Below are positions 33,484 to 45,934 of a stretch of 64,000 nucleotides of DNA, one piece after another. The DNA lies in the NCBI RefSeq assembly GCF_000002425.4, contig NC_037270.1, positions 8,259,892-8,323,891 of the forward strand, given 5' to 3'. The position numbers were made by a program, and so were the translations under genes. The notes under the pieces are model-generated. The model saw only the letters and a list, made by a program, of their open reading frames with translations, ran no database searches and was not told the origin of the DNA. Every line of letters begins with the position of its first letter. Positions within the stretch are counted from its first letter, which is position 1. This DNA comes from Physcomitrium patens. Its lineage: Eukaryota > Streptophyta > Bryopsida > Funariales > Funariaceae.

Positions 33484-34800
33484 TTAGTGATGTGATGGTG
33501 GATATTTAGTTAAGAAGCTTATATAAAGATATATTGAAAATAACTATTAAAGTAAGGTTGATTAAAAGTTATAGCTTATTACTTAAATTGGTTGAATTAG
33601 TATATTAGAAGCCTTACTATGTAAATTGGTGAATCTACTAAAAAAAATATAGATAGAGATATTTGAACCATCTATTGTTCTATAATCTAAATAATAGTTT
33701 ATAGTTCTAAAAAAGTCTAAAACTTTGAAATTTATCTAAGATATATAGTCAATTAATATGGTGACAATTAAAAATAAGAAGTTGGAACTAATTGTGGATG
33801 AAATTGCTGAAGCTTTTATAAGACATGTCATCTATTCTATTAGATATTTATTTTATTTTATTATAATTAATTTTAGCTTGAATAAAAAGTAAAGATTTGA
33901 CAACCATGTAGACTCTATTAAGACTTATGAAGATGTATACTTTGCATTAAAGTGCAACAAACTTAATAGCTTATATGTAAAATGCCATGAATAAAATCTT
34001 AAGGGAATTTATGTCTAAGAAGACCATTCCTTTTGTAGATAATATATCTATCAAAATGTGCAAAAAAGAAGTCAAAGACTTGACATTGAATGTTGATGGA
34101 TGTAGAAGGTTTATAAAGGATTGAATTGAAGATGTAGAAAAGATTTTGTAGAAGCTTAAAAAGATAGATCTAACCTTATCCATTGATAAGTCTAATTTTA
34201 AAATAGATAAAATTGTGGTGGTTGGACATTTGTATGTGAGGTATGGTAGAAAACTTAACATTGAGAAGGTTGATGTTATTGCTAGGATGAAAGCATATAG
34301 TAGCATCACTAAAGTAAAAAGATTTTTAGTAGCTTGTATCTTCTATTAAATTTGGATTCTCTACTTTGCTCACATTACTCAATCATTATATAATTTCTTA
34401 AGAAAAGGAAAAAAATTCAAATGGAGTCAGAAGTAAGAACTAGCTATAGAAGATTTTAAAGAAATTTTAAAGTTTTTATCAATTTTGAAGCAAATTGACT
34501 ATGATTGTAGCATATCAATTATTTTTACAATTGACACAAGTCCAATTATTATTGGTTGAGCTAATAGTTAAGATGATATAAAAGAGGAAAGATATGTCAT
34601 TAGATTTGATACAAAAATTTTTACAAATAGATAAAGAGGATATCCACAAGTTAAAAAGAGCTTTTGGGAGTACTCACAACTATAAAGATAGACAAAAATT
34701 ATTTAATTAGAGCCAATATGGTGTTGGAAATTCATTGCTTAGGTATGAGTGCCAACTATTTTGTTCATGATATTACAATGTTGAGATGAATAGCCTAAAT
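33484..34800 (+). pseudogene. Element C RT and RNase H remnant
   Basis: Resumes element C after B1. RT words include NAMNKILREFMSKKTIPFV and LTLSIDKSNFKIDKIVVVGH. The catalytic loop reads FVDN instead of FVDD (near 34036-34050), so the second catalytic Asp is Asn. It is followed by EKVDVIARMKAYSSITKVKRF, HITQSLYNFLRKGKKFKW, and an RNase H-like part with TIDTSPIIIG. Stops and frame changes are frequent. The match is to the Tcn1-like clade by my recognition, not by a search. Confidence 0.82.
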
Positions 34801-34989
34801 TAGATTATTCAATCTTATATTAATATGTATTTTTTATAAAAAAAAATATTATAACAAATATGCTATTTAGAATTAGATATATTTATAAAGAAGAGATGGA
34901 GACACTAGTTATTGGTGAAAATGATGAAGGTGAGGACTATAACTATATATTAGGTACTAATGGAATAAGCACAAGTAATAAAGATGGAG

Positions 34990-35458
34990 TACCATTGAAA
35001 GTGATAGATGATGCAATGACTAAGAATTAAGTTCTCAAAGAATTTTATGATACACTTTGAATAGATTATAGAGGAATTTGAGCTACCTACTATAAGATCA
35101 AAGAATAATATTGGTAGAAGGATCTCTATAAAGATGTAGATGATTTTATTATTTCTTGTATTGAATACCAATTACAGTTCAAAGTCAAATATAAAAATGA
35201 ATTACATCCTACCTATCTACTTTTTATATATTTTCAATAGGTGATTGACTTGGTGGCTATGCCATGGAGATGATAGAGCATAAAGTATCTTGTTTTGAGA
35301 AGAGAAGAGCTCTCAAATTATTTTGAAGGTATACCTTTGAAAACCAAGACTATAAATAGAGTATGTAGATTCATCCTAGAAGATATCTTTAGCAAGTATG
35401 ATAGCATTAGAATGATGAAGGCTGCTCAAGGAGAATTTGATGCAATAGAGATTTTTTT

Positions 35459-35489
<31 letters not shown>

Positions 35490-36100
35490 TCTCAATGATA
35501 GAGTGTAAAGTTGAAGTTGACAACTACTTATAATTTTGAGAATAATGGTAAGAGTGAGAGAGGACATTATTTCATCATAAATACTCTTATCAAAGTTTGA
35601 AAAGATAAGCCAAAGTAGTGACTAAGACTTCTACCATTTGTTCTATAGGCACATAAAACTATTCATAGTATTATTATTAATTATATGCCTATTGACTTAA
35701 TGTTAGGCCAAAAGCTAATTATGCCTATGGATGATTTTGTTCCTATTTGGATGTTGTTAGATTAAGAAGATGGCATCACAAAAAAGAGATTATTGGAGCT
35801 CTAAATTCAATAGCTTAAAAGTTTGCTTGAAGATCTAATGATTGTATTGGAAAGACTAAAAGCTATTAAATTGAGCAACAAAGAGAGATTTGATATAACT
35901 CATTGTTTGAAATTGAAATCAATTAAAATTAAAGATTGAATATTAGTATTTGATAGTAGTTTGAAGCATCAACATAACAAACTTAGAAAATTGGTTTGCT
36001 TCATATGTGGTGGTAATAGTATATAATAAGGCTACGTATTCTCTTTATAAGTTGCATGACATGAGGTTGAAGTTATCTATGGTTGAAAAATAAATAAAGA
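34990..36100 (+). pseudogene. Element C integrase remnant
   Basis: The zinc-binding region reads EFYDTLW, then YYKIKE and DLYKDVDDFIISCIEYQ (second Cys now Tyr). The core has VIDLVAMP, REELSNYFEGIPLKTKTINRVCRFILEDIFSKY, and after a 39-bp T-rich tract (35452-35490) NFENNGKSERGHYFIINTLIK. Where a catalytic Asp is expected before the T tract the sequence reads AAQGEF. Decayed C-terminal sequence continues to about 36100. Confidence 0.82.
35452..35490. repeat. Poly-T tract inside integrase
   Basis: About 39 bp of T broken by a single AG, expanded within the coding region between the second and third catalytic regions. Confidence 0.9.
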
Positions 36101-36270
36101 CATTTAAGAAAAATAAATAAAAAAAGATTAGTTCAAATGATCTTATAAATTTTGAAAGCCTAGATCTAGACCAAATAGAAGATATAGAGGCATCTGAGGA
36201 AGATGAAAAAAATGAAGATATTTAGGTTGGCATATGCCAAAAAATGTACAAGTTTGGAGGGCATGAATGT

Positions 36271-37175
36271 TGTACTAGAAAGTGAGATAATATGTAAAAA
36301 TAATATAAAATAATATATAAATTTGGATTTGAAATTTTGAGAATTTATTCCTTTATTTATTAGATTTCTAAAAATCTTTCACGAGCTTTAAGAGGAATTA
36401 TTATGAAATAAAAATATCTTTTTGGATAAAAAAAAATTAACTATTCTTTAGGATTTTTTAGGAGAATTTTTTAGAGTGTATTTTGAATTTAGATTTGAAA
36501 TTTTGAAGAGTTTTTTTTCTACTTATAAGTTTTTTAGAAAGCTATCACTTATTTTGAGAAGTGTTAGTATGAACTAACAATTTTTTTTTGGATAAAAGAA
36601 GAACTTGCCACTCTTAAAGATTTTTCTTTTGAGGTTTTTTTAAATTATATTTTGAATTTAGGTTTGATATTTTTAAAAGTTTTTCTTTTCTTTATAAGCT
36701 TTTTAAAAAGCTTTTACTTACTTTAAAGGAGTTGCTATAAAGCATTGATATTTTTTTAAAAGAAAGAACCAATTATTCTTAAAGATTTTGCTTTGGAGGT
36801 TTTTCACAATGTATTTTGAATTTGGATTTGAAAATTTGAAGGATTTTTCTTTTCTTTATAAGCTTTTTAGAAATCTCTTACTTGCTCTAAGAAGATTTAG
36901 TATGAATTAGCGGTATCTTTTTGGATAATAAAAGTGCCAACTACTCTTTAAGTTTGTTTTTTTTTTTTGGAGGTTTTTTTTATAGTGTGTTTAGAATTTG
37001 GTTTTAAGATTTTGAAAAGTTGTTCTTCTTTTTTTAAGCTTTTCAAAAAGTTCTTATTTACTTAAAGAGTAGATTGTATAAAGTTGTGGTGCTTTCTTTT
37101 TATGATAAAGAGGAACTATTTGCTTTGAATTAATATGATCCATGGCTTTGCTTGCTCATAAAGTATGTTATAGAG
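36271..37175 (+). repeat. Element C 3' LTR with five ~170-bp tandem units
   Basis: Starts TGTACTAGAAAGTGAG, then ATAATATGTAAAAATAATATAAAAT as at 6230. Five imperfect units follow, with ATAAGCTTTTTAGAAAG-like cores near 36353, 36524, 36692, 36857 and 37034, compared with three in the 5' LTR. The right end is uncertain; CATAAAGTATGTTATA near 37160-37175 also occurs upstream of the 5' LTR. Confidence 0.65.
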
Positions 37176-37321
37176 AGTTGGAAGAAGTGAAATTTTGTGT
37201 ATATACATAAGAGCTGAATAGCTCTCCAAAGAGCCATCATATTATACATCATGAACTTGTGTGGAAAGGAAGGTGCAAGAATTGCCAGCTAATTTAGCCT
37301 CCAACATTCTACTAAAAGCAT

Positions 37322-38482
37322 GTGCAATTATTAGCCACATACCTCCACTTTTACATCCAACAAAAAGGAAAAATCAATCTTGATGTTGTTTCTTACAATA
37401 TCATTATCATGGCTAGTCTCTCTTGTTTTATTCACAGATTACTAGGGGAGTATTGCTTGATGCCTTTGCCCTGGCTTTTAGTGCTATATGTTTTCCTAAC
37501 TGCAGGCATTGTAGAGCATGCCTTTTGAATGTTGGGCGAAATGCTTGTTGTAGAAATGCCCTTTACTTTCCATTCCGTCATTAGCTTCCAGTAAATCATG
37601 TGTCTGTAAATTGGTTGTCACTATTTTTATAATCTTGACTTTTGCAGGCCAGCCAAAATGAATGTTCATTTTAGATGTTTCAAGAATGGAAACAAACAGG
37701 GCGAATATGTTTTATCTCCCTGACCCTGACCTACTCTCCAGAATACATGAGCTGATGGATGTCACAGAAGTCGTTCCTCAGTCTTCATCGTCGTGGAAGG
37801 GATGTATGAACGAGGAGCGCTGGAACTTGGTCAAATCCGCTCATTGCAAGCCGAATTTTGTTTTACGCAACTGAGCAATGAAGGCATTTGGTGCAGCTTC
37901 AGGGAGAGAGTGCAAGGTCACTGTTGCGCGAGATGCAGGTGTTGAATCTAGTTCCCGATGTGAACACTTGATCTATTTCCCAGGATGCTTACAGAAGTGA
38001 AAGCAATCTGGAGGTTTTCCTCGACACTCAAGGAACTGAAACTTTCCGGGTTCAAGCTAGATGTCATTGCACACACGACCCTGATCAAGGCATGCGTCCA
38101 GAGTAGAGGATCCGAAAAGAGGTCCTATTTTATCCAGTAGAATAGAAGCTGCAGGTTTTCTGTCCAACGTAGATACGCGCAACACCTTGCTGCAAGGTCA
38201 CCGAAGTTATGGAAAACTTCACTGAGTACAACAGGCATTGGCTGTGTACGAAAATTGCGGGAAGCAGGACTTGTCTCGAGCCACTATAGCCTCCCAAGAC
38301 AGATCAAGAAGTCGGCTGATGATCTTCCTGATCTAAAGCCAGCAGGTAATGTCGATTTAGAATGGCTCTCTGGAGTTCACCGAAGCTTAAGTACAGAAAG
38401 TGGCTGTCCACGCAATCAAGTACAACGACAACTTCATCGTAGATTTTTCATGGCTTGTCGAAGAGTGAGGCTCGGACAGTAG
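37322..38482 (+). pseudogene. Pentatricopeptide-repeat (PPR) gene remnant
   Basis: A GC-balanced island with PPR-like words in several frames, in one direction: KINLDVVSYNIIIMAS (within 37322-37528), LKLSGFKLDVIAHTTLIKA (about 38035-38095), EAAGFLSNVDTRNTLLQ (about 38146-38196) and KLREAGLVSSHY at 38252 onwards. PPR proteins are organellar RNA-binding proteins of plants. The motifs are spaced and in shifting frames; a possible acceptor TATTTCCCAG near 37975 precedes the second motif. This could be a pseudogene fragment or exons with diverged introns; the frame breaks favour a pseudogene. Confidence 0.6.
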
Positions 38483-39860
38483 TAATTACAGCGCTGTGGA
38501 TCATTAAGAAATGATACCTGCTCGGCAGCCCTGTCACTGAGGACTTGTGGGTGATAGTGACGTTAGCAAGGGTGGTTCTTGATGTCCTATGCAAGGGAGA
38601 CCTGCTGTATTTACTTTCCAAATCTACATTTTTTGCTGCTGGTCAAGTGATCCGAATTGACAGTCCTTGGTGAGTTTTAGAAGTATTTGGTGAGTTTTTC
38701 TAAGATGTTTTATTTTATTTTATTTTTCTGTAGAAGCACCTGAATACGATGAAACGAATTAAGCTGGCCTCGGTTCACTGATCCCTGACATGCTGAGAGT
38801 GCAATGGTAATTTGGGCTTCAGCCAAAGACACCTAAGCATGTATAGTTTGGTAATGCCCAATACAGTTCAGATACAAACTATGCAAGTTAGCAAAATTCT
38901 GGATAAGTCATCTCTTGCATTATAAGCAAACAGAACCACACATAAGCACATGCCTAATATATCCAAACCTAGATTGAAGGTAGCCACGTTGCAACTCAGA
39001 GGTTTTGAAAGGCACATGCAAGCAAAGTTATGCTATAAGAGCCTCACATATGCCAATTAGTATTGGCATAGGTTACAAGAACACTGCATGTTGCTTTATG
39101 CACATCCATTATGTCTATACACAAATCTAAGGCTTTTAATTGGCTCATTCAAATCTCTTTTCTTTTGTTTTTTCATTCTTCCTTGTTTTGGCATGTGTCC
39201 TAGCCTCCTTCCTTCTCTTCTTTATCCATGACATGGATCTTGGCTCCCCTCCTACTTTTCTTTGCCTTAGTCTTCTTTCTAATGAGCCTCCAAGAAGACA
39301 TTGACTTTGTTTTGTGATTCCAAATATTTTTGTGGTTTTTGTTACATGTATTTCAAAAAAGAATTCACAAAGAATCTAAGCTTTCATAGAACACATGACC
39401 ATGGAATAACTATCCAAAATTCTTAAGAAATCCTACATATGTCAAAGCCATTATCAATTGCTAACCTAATTGTTTTATTAAGAGGATGAAAAAATGTGTG
39501 ACTTGCTTATTAGAAAGTATTGAACACATATAATGAAGCAATCACAACCAAAGTATATCTAAAATATGAAGTTGTTTAATACAAGTGATATTTAAGACGA
39601 TTTGGATAATATCATTTGATTTTTTATGCTTATAAGAGGGCCTATTATTCTCAATCTTTCAAAAATTCAACACCAACATTTTTTTATCTTGCAAGAAGGA
39701 TTTGGCATCCTATTTAAGGTGCTTTTTGATTTTTCATTCGTAAATATCAATCTCACAAAAATTGAAAGCCGACCTCACTAAAAGAGATTTTTATGAATTG
39801 ACAATAATTACAAAAATAGTACTATCAAGTACTTTGATTACCTATTTTATATCAAATTTG
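38483..39860. other. Unique-looking DNA after the PPR remnant
   Basis: Mixed composition, grading into AT-rich DNA after about 39340. No convincing coding frame, RNA or repeat. Confidence 0.5.
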
Positions 39861-40400
39861 TGTCAAAGATATAAACTCTAAAGAACTAAAATATCAATAC
39901 ATTCTTGTATCACTCAAAAAGACTAAAAATAACTCAAAGAAGGAGAGATAATAATATAGTATTAAATTGGAATGACTACTATCAAAGACAAGAAGACTAA
40001 AAAGTCTTGAAATAAGACTAAAGTCTAAAAAGACATTGACAAGAGTAAAGAAGGCTTTACTCTTGCTTCTATATATACTCTTAACTAGAAGTTATATAAG
40101 GATGTTTTATATGACCTCCAAAATATGTTGACTTTGCAAGATATGTATTTTAACCTGCAAAGCAAGTATTCTATATGTACGCCATATAATTAGCTTGTTT
40201 TGTAAGCTATCAACACAAGGTTAATTTGTTGACCAAGTTTCTAACCTATTAATGTACTAAAAATATATATAAAGTTAAAACAATATCTACTAAGTTTCTT
40301 GAAAGTTTTTTTTATAAAATATTATCAAATAAATTTATATTTATATATTTTTATATAATCATATAGATAAATATAAGAATAAATATATAAATATAATTCA
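39861..40400 (-). repeat. A4 3' LTR (540 bp)
   Basis: TGTCAAAGATATAAAC to ATATAATTCA. It keeps TTGACAAGAGT, the 11-mer complementary to the primer-site partner, and a dyad in which both arms changed in step (AAGAGTAAAG/CTTTACTCTT). Confidence 0.85.
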
Positions 40401-40429
40401 TTATCCCTCCTTCTTGGAATGATTTCTAT

Positions 40430-40870
40430 AAAGAATGGTCATCATATGTTGAAAAAATCCAAGATGTGGCAAATTATATTTATTACATACTCTAATCTTT
40501 GTTCTCTTCAAAGATAATTGAGAAGTCTTTTCAACCATTGATAGTATCTCATACTAAGGTAGTAAGACCATCCTACTATTTAATCATTAATGAGGCCTTT
40601 GTAACTTTTTTCAAATAAAATATTTGAAATACTATCAAGAATTGTTCCTACCTCTAATAAAATTATCCAATATCAAGAGTCTCTTCCAAGATCATAATAC
40701 CAAACACGTTGTATCTTGCCATCTATTAAAAAAAAAGACATGTCATTCTTGAGAATCTTCATTTTGACTACGTCATCTTGAAAGTTGTGACAATCACAAT
40801 GTCTCATCTAATAAGTCAATAAATAATAGCTTTTGAATTAAATTTGCTAATTCTTGGTTTTTTGTCTCTT
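40430..40870 (-). pseudogene. A4 ORF3 remnant
   Basis: Collinear at the DNA level with A1 9400-9822 (GGTCATCATATGTTGA, TTTCAACCATTG, CCTACCTCTA, ATACCAAACACGTTGTATCTTGCC). Too many changes to read as protein, but it confirms that ORF3 belongs to the family. Confidence 0.75.
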
Positions 40871-40974
40871 TAGCATCACAAATATATAAAAATTATAAAC
40901 AAGAGTAGAAGATAGAATGTTATTATTTTATAGCAACCTTCTTTAGATCTTCTTTTTTTTATAGCAAAGATTTG

Positions 40975-43900
40975 TTATTTTTTATATTGATTTTGATAGA
41001 TGTCATTGATGAAAAGCCTCAACGTTCTTTGTTGCATTTGTAAGATTTTTTATTGGCTTCTATGTGCATTTAATAATATCATATCCATGCCAATAAATAA
41101 GGTATTTTAATCTATTTTGGGACCGCCTTAAATTTAAGAATTCTTCCACTTTAAACTTTTGATTATTATCTACTCTTATAGGAAGAAGTAACATTTATCT
41201 TCTTCTCAAGAAATTCACTATCTTGTATGGCTTAAGAAGAAATATGTAGAATACAAGATGGATCTTCATAGACTCCAACAGATATAATCAATAAAAAAAC
41301 ATAATGGATTTTTTTACAAATAAGAAAAGGTCTAAACCTATAATAGTCTAATTTAGCATAAGAACAAATAATCTTAATATAATAAAAAAATAGCCATATC
41401 TTGTTACCTATAGCGAATTATAGTTGTTTCTTGTGATAGGCATTCACATTGATCTTTTTTCATTCTTGAGCTTCTTTTAATTATACTTTTATTGTTACAT
41501 GTAGTTTTAATAAATATTTTATCAAATCTTTTTCCACATTATTATAAACTTTTTAAAAGTCAAAAGTATTAAGTTGTAGATAATGAGCATAATTGGAAAA
41601 AAAAATGTTTATTGAATAGAAGAATGTACCAAATTATTATACACAAACTTTGCTAATGGCAAAAGAGTTGTCCAATCATCTTAATGATAGTTCATGGTAT
41701 ACATTAAATATTGTTTTAAAACTTAATTCATGCATTCTATTTATTGATCAATTTGTAGATGAAAAGTCAAAGAGAGCTTTATATTAATCTTTAGAATTTT
41801 AAAAATAATTTTCTAAAATCTTAATACAAATTAAGTCTTCATATCTAATATAATATCTTTAAGTAATCCATGATAGCTATAGATATTATCAAAAAAAAGT
41901 TTAACTATTTTTTTTACTTAGGATAGATTTTGTATATAGTAGAAAATATGCCACCTTAGTAAAATAATCTATTATCACAAATATAGAATTATACCAACAT
42001 GAGACTAAAAGATTTATAATAAAATCTATAGAAACAAAAGATTATAACTGTTATAGAATTGATAATAGCTAAACAAGTCTATAAAGTTGATGATGAGAAG
42101 TTTTTGATCTTAAATAAATATCACATGATTATAAAAAGTCTTTAATTACCTTCCACATTTGAGGCTACCAAAAATTTCTTGATATTAGTGTCAAATTCCT
42201 TTTGTATTTGGATATTAAAAATTTATGATGAACTTAAAGAATATGTAATTGTACTTTGCCTTCTCAAATACATAGTTGACTTTTCTAATAGAATATATTA
42301 TTTTTAAAATCAAACTTAAAAGTATCATAAGACTTAAATGAATTATTTTTAATATCATAAACAAGAAGATTAAAAGACATATTTGATTGAATTTACTTGA
42401 TAAAAGTTGAATCAATAGTCAATATTGATTTTATTAGTCAAAGATGAAAATGATCTATTTCAAGAAGATTTTTTTTTTTTATTAATCAAAAACTACATCT
42501 CTTTCTTTTGATGTAAGTTAAGAATGTTTAGAAAGGGCATGTAATAAATCTTATTATTTTTTGTATTGATAAATAATCCTAAAATCAAATCTTGATAAAG
42601 ACACGATCTAATGGGCTTTGAGACAATTCAAATTACATATTTATATAAAATACTTGAGTTTCTTATAATTTGTATATATAGTGATTGAATTAGAAGTGTT
42701 TTTTAGATAATGATACCATTCTTGAAATGAATCCATAATTGCAAGAAGCCCTTTGTCATGCATTTCATAGTTAAGCTTGGCTATTAAAAATTTCCTAAAA
42801 TAAAAAAATACCAAGTGGAGCTTATCATTTGCTTCTATTTGTGATAGAACATTATACATAATAAAATTTGTTACATTTGTTTTTATAAAAAATTCCTATT
42901 AAAAATTGATGCAATACAAGATTTTTATAAAAATAAATGCTATCTTCAAGGCTCTAAAAGATCCTTCAATTTCTTTATTTCACTTAATTTTGTCTTTAAA
43001 TATTAAGTATGTAAGAGAAGCTGCAACTTGAAAAAAGTTCTTGATGAAGATTTGGTAATAATTAATAAATCTCAAAAAACATTATACATCTCTAACTATT
43101 TTTGAGATCTTTCAATCTATAATAGTTTGGACCTTCTTAGAATCTATCATAAGACCATCTTTTGAAATGATGTATCCTAGAAAGTTAACTTGAATAGAAT
43201 GAAATATATATTTTTTTATCTCAGCAGACAATCTTGTATCTTTTAGTTTTTATAATACATGATAAATGTGAAATTTATATTCTTTTATGTTCTTAGAATA
43301 GATTAAGATGTTGTCTAAATAAAAAATGATAAAATCATTAAGAAACTCACAAAAGACATCATTCTTTAGATATTAAAAAGTAGCTAGTGCATTTGTAAAT
43401 CCAAAAGGTATGACATTATATTTGAAATGTCCATACCTAGTTCAAAGTGTAGCTTTCAATTTGTCTCTTTTTTTAATGCATACTAAATTATATGCTCTTT
43501 GTAGATCTATTTTTGTATAGATCTTTGCTTGATTCAATTCATCAAAAAATTTTGAAAGTAAAGATAGAAGGTACCTATTCTTGATCGTGATCTTCTTAAC
43601 TCCTTGATAATCTACACATCTACAAAAATACATCTTTTTTCTTTATAAATAAGATAGGATTCTCATCTAAAAATTTTGAATGGCATATAAATTTCTTAAT
43701 TAAATTTTTAATAATATATTTTTTAAGTATAGCCAATTTTTTTTGTGATAGATTATAGATTGGTGAAAATGGTGGTTGAGCTCTTTCTTGAAGATCAATA
43801 AAATAATCATAAGAACAATGCTTTGAAAGAATATTTTTATTTTTTTAAAAGATGTCTTGATAATCTAGGTATTGGCTTAGAATTCTACTTGAAATCTTTC

Positions 43901-44475
43901 TTCCATCAACAATAGATGAGTCATATATAACAAAAGTTGATCCTTCTTTTATAGTATGCATAAAATTTCTTGCACTTAGCAATAATAATTTAGATGTATT
44001 GATCTTATGGATTTTTACTTGTTTAGTAAAATCTTAGGCTAAACTATGGAAAAAATCAAAATTATAAGAATTCAAATATATTTGAGGATTATATCTTTTT
44101 AACCACAATAATTCTAAAATAATTGAATTAAAAAGAAATTTAATCACATTAAATATTATTTAACTATTATAACCAATAGTTGCTACTTCTACTAGGATAC
44201 TTTTATGTGTAACATCTCTAAAAGATAATAAACAACTATCTATTATTTGTACATGTCCAAGTTTGATTTTTTTAATTAAGTATATATCTTCTTTTTTTGA
44301 CAAAGTCTTCATCTATAAAATAGGCTGAGGCTCTTAAATCAAACAAGGCTAAGACTTTTTAGTTTTTTGGTTCTAAAAAAAATTCTATTATAAAATAAGG
44401 TGAAGGATTTGAAGAGAAAATAGAATCTCTATTAGGAATTGCATGAGATTCAAATCATATGGTTCTTACTGTAGT
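40975..44475 (-). pseudogene. A4 pol remnant
   Basis: Matches A1 pol from the chromodomain (about 40980-41160) to the protease (near 44300), with stops throughout. Readable islands are RNase H at 42641-42859 (YEMHDKGLLAIMDSFQEW) and RT at 43442-43633 ([10 protein letters not shown]...KIDLQRAYNLV). Confidence 0.85.
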
Positions 44476-44560
44476 TGAAGAAACTTGTTTTTGATAAATC
44501 ATCTTCTTTGGCAACCATGCTCCTTATTTTATCATTACTTTTATATTATCATACTAATTA

Positions 44561-45429
44561 TTCTAGTATTTTTTTAAAATAATATGTCTTTAATGTATTG
44601 TATTATAATATTAAAAATATATTAAGATAAAGTATTAATTTTTTATTTTTTGATAATATATTTTGAATATATTTTGAATTTTTAACATATTTATTAATTT
44701 TTCTTTAATTTTTATTTTATTTTTTATATATATTTTTATTTTATTTTTAATTAAAATTTTTATAAAATTTATATTAAATTTAAAATATGTTTATTAAAAT
44801 TTCTGCCTATAAGTTTTGATAAAATTTGATTTATTTTCTTTTATTTAATATAATATAATTAATATTTATTTTAATCAAGTAAATAATTTATTTTTTTTAT
44901 AATATTTTATTTTTAGTAAATTATAAGATTTATTTCTACATTATATCTTTAATATAAGATAATCTAATCTATTATTATAAAAAAATTATTTTATAAATTA
45001 TAAATCTAATAAAATTAATAATTATAGAGTTTAATTTGATTGCAAAGAATGATTTTATTTTAATCCAATTCTATAACATTGTTTAAGTTTACTTGCAAAC
45101 ATGCCTTAAAAGTAATTTTAAAGATATTTTATAGTTTTTTTAAGGCACTTTGACACTTCTAAAAAAAAATTAAGATAAATTTGAAAGTATCAAGAGAATG
45201 ATTAGAATATCACAATGTGGCTTAAGATATAGATTGGATTTTTATTAAAGTTAAAATAAAGAAGAACTTTAGCATAAGTATGCAAAGAAAAAAAAAATAA
45301 ATAAATAAATAAAAATACACAAATTCAAACACAAATAAAAATAAAAAAATATACTTTTAGATAATATAAATATAAATTTTTTTTATTCTTATAAAAAATA
45401 ATTAATATTTTAAATTATCATTACTTAGC
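44561..45429. other. AT-rich DNA, no gene
   Basis: Extremely AT-rich. Nothing recognisable before the solo LTR. Confidence 0.6.
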
Positions 45430-45929
45430 TATAATAAAATATAGATAACATAATTGTATAGATAGTTAGAACTATGGAAGTTTCTGGAATTGGAGTTAGG
45501 TTAGTGGACCATGTAGGATCCATTGTCGAACATTCTAGAAAGAGTTTAGGATAGTTATTTAGGTGTATCCACCATGGAACTTTCTAAAAATGACTTAGGA
45601 TAGTTATCTAGATAGAGCCTACCACCTAAGAATATTCTAGAAAGTCCAAGGTAGTATGACAAGGTATAAATAGAACTAGCGACGGCTTTTTGGGGCATCT
45701 GGTCAGGTATGGCTTTGGATCTTTTCTCTTAATAAAGTTTGGTTCTGCATCTTTTTGTTCAGATCTGTTCTATTTTATTTTTGTTTTCTTAATTTTATCT
45801 TTCATATTCTGTTCTGTTTAATTCCATTTAGTTTTGTTCTGGTCTGTTTTGTCCTATTTTGTAATGAAGCATTATGTTGCTATGGATTAGAAGGATCTTG
45901 GATTTTTGAGATAGTGTAGTCCTGTTTCA
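45430..45929 (+). mobile_element. Family-B solo LTR with TSD TTAGC
   Basis: Matches the B1 LTRs in reverse complement. Start TATAATAAAATATAGATA corresponds to TGTAACAAGATATAGATA of B1. End CCTGTTTCA. An identical TTAGC flanks both ends (45425-45429 and 45930-45934), the mark of a complete insertion reduced by LTR-LTR recombination. It contains TATAAATAG at 45665-45673 and AATAAA near 45750, so promoter and polyadenylation signals are well kept. Confidence 0.9.
45665..45673 (+). promoter_or_regulatory. TATA box of the family-B solo LTR
   Basis: TATAAATAG, conserved in the B1 LTRs. It could drive transcription rightward toward the island at 46.6 kb; this is inference. Confidence 0.6.
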
Positions 45930-45934
45930 TTAGC

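Larger units (their letters stand above)
6211..37175 (+). mobile_element. Element C: old Tcn1-like Gypsy element, host of the nest
   Basis: An old LTR retrotransposon on the + strand, now split into three pieces: 6211-8806, 15180-15607 and 33484 to about 37175. The order is LTR, gag, protease, RT, RNase H, integrase, LTR. The protease reading runs up to 8806 and resumes at 15180 after A1 with its duplicated TATAG. The pol part resumes at 33484 after B1. Protein similarity, from knowledge of the families, points to the Tcn1-like chromovirus clade of mosses and lycophytes. Every domain carries stops and frame breaks, so it is dead. The LTR starts (TGTCAT at 6211, TGTACT at 36271) are inferred by aligning the two ends. 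The outer right end is uncertain. Confidence 0.8.
39861..44560 (-). mobile_element. A4: strongly decayed family-A copy, 5'-truncated
   Basis: Order on the + strand: 3' LTR (39861-40400), purine tract, ORF3 remnant, chromodomain, integrase, RNase H, RT, protease, and the last few codons of gag, then unrelated AT-rich DNA. Most of gag and the 5' LTR are missing. The junction CTACAGTAAGAACC near 44465 keeps the gag-stop context (TAA for TAG). Confidence 0.85.
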
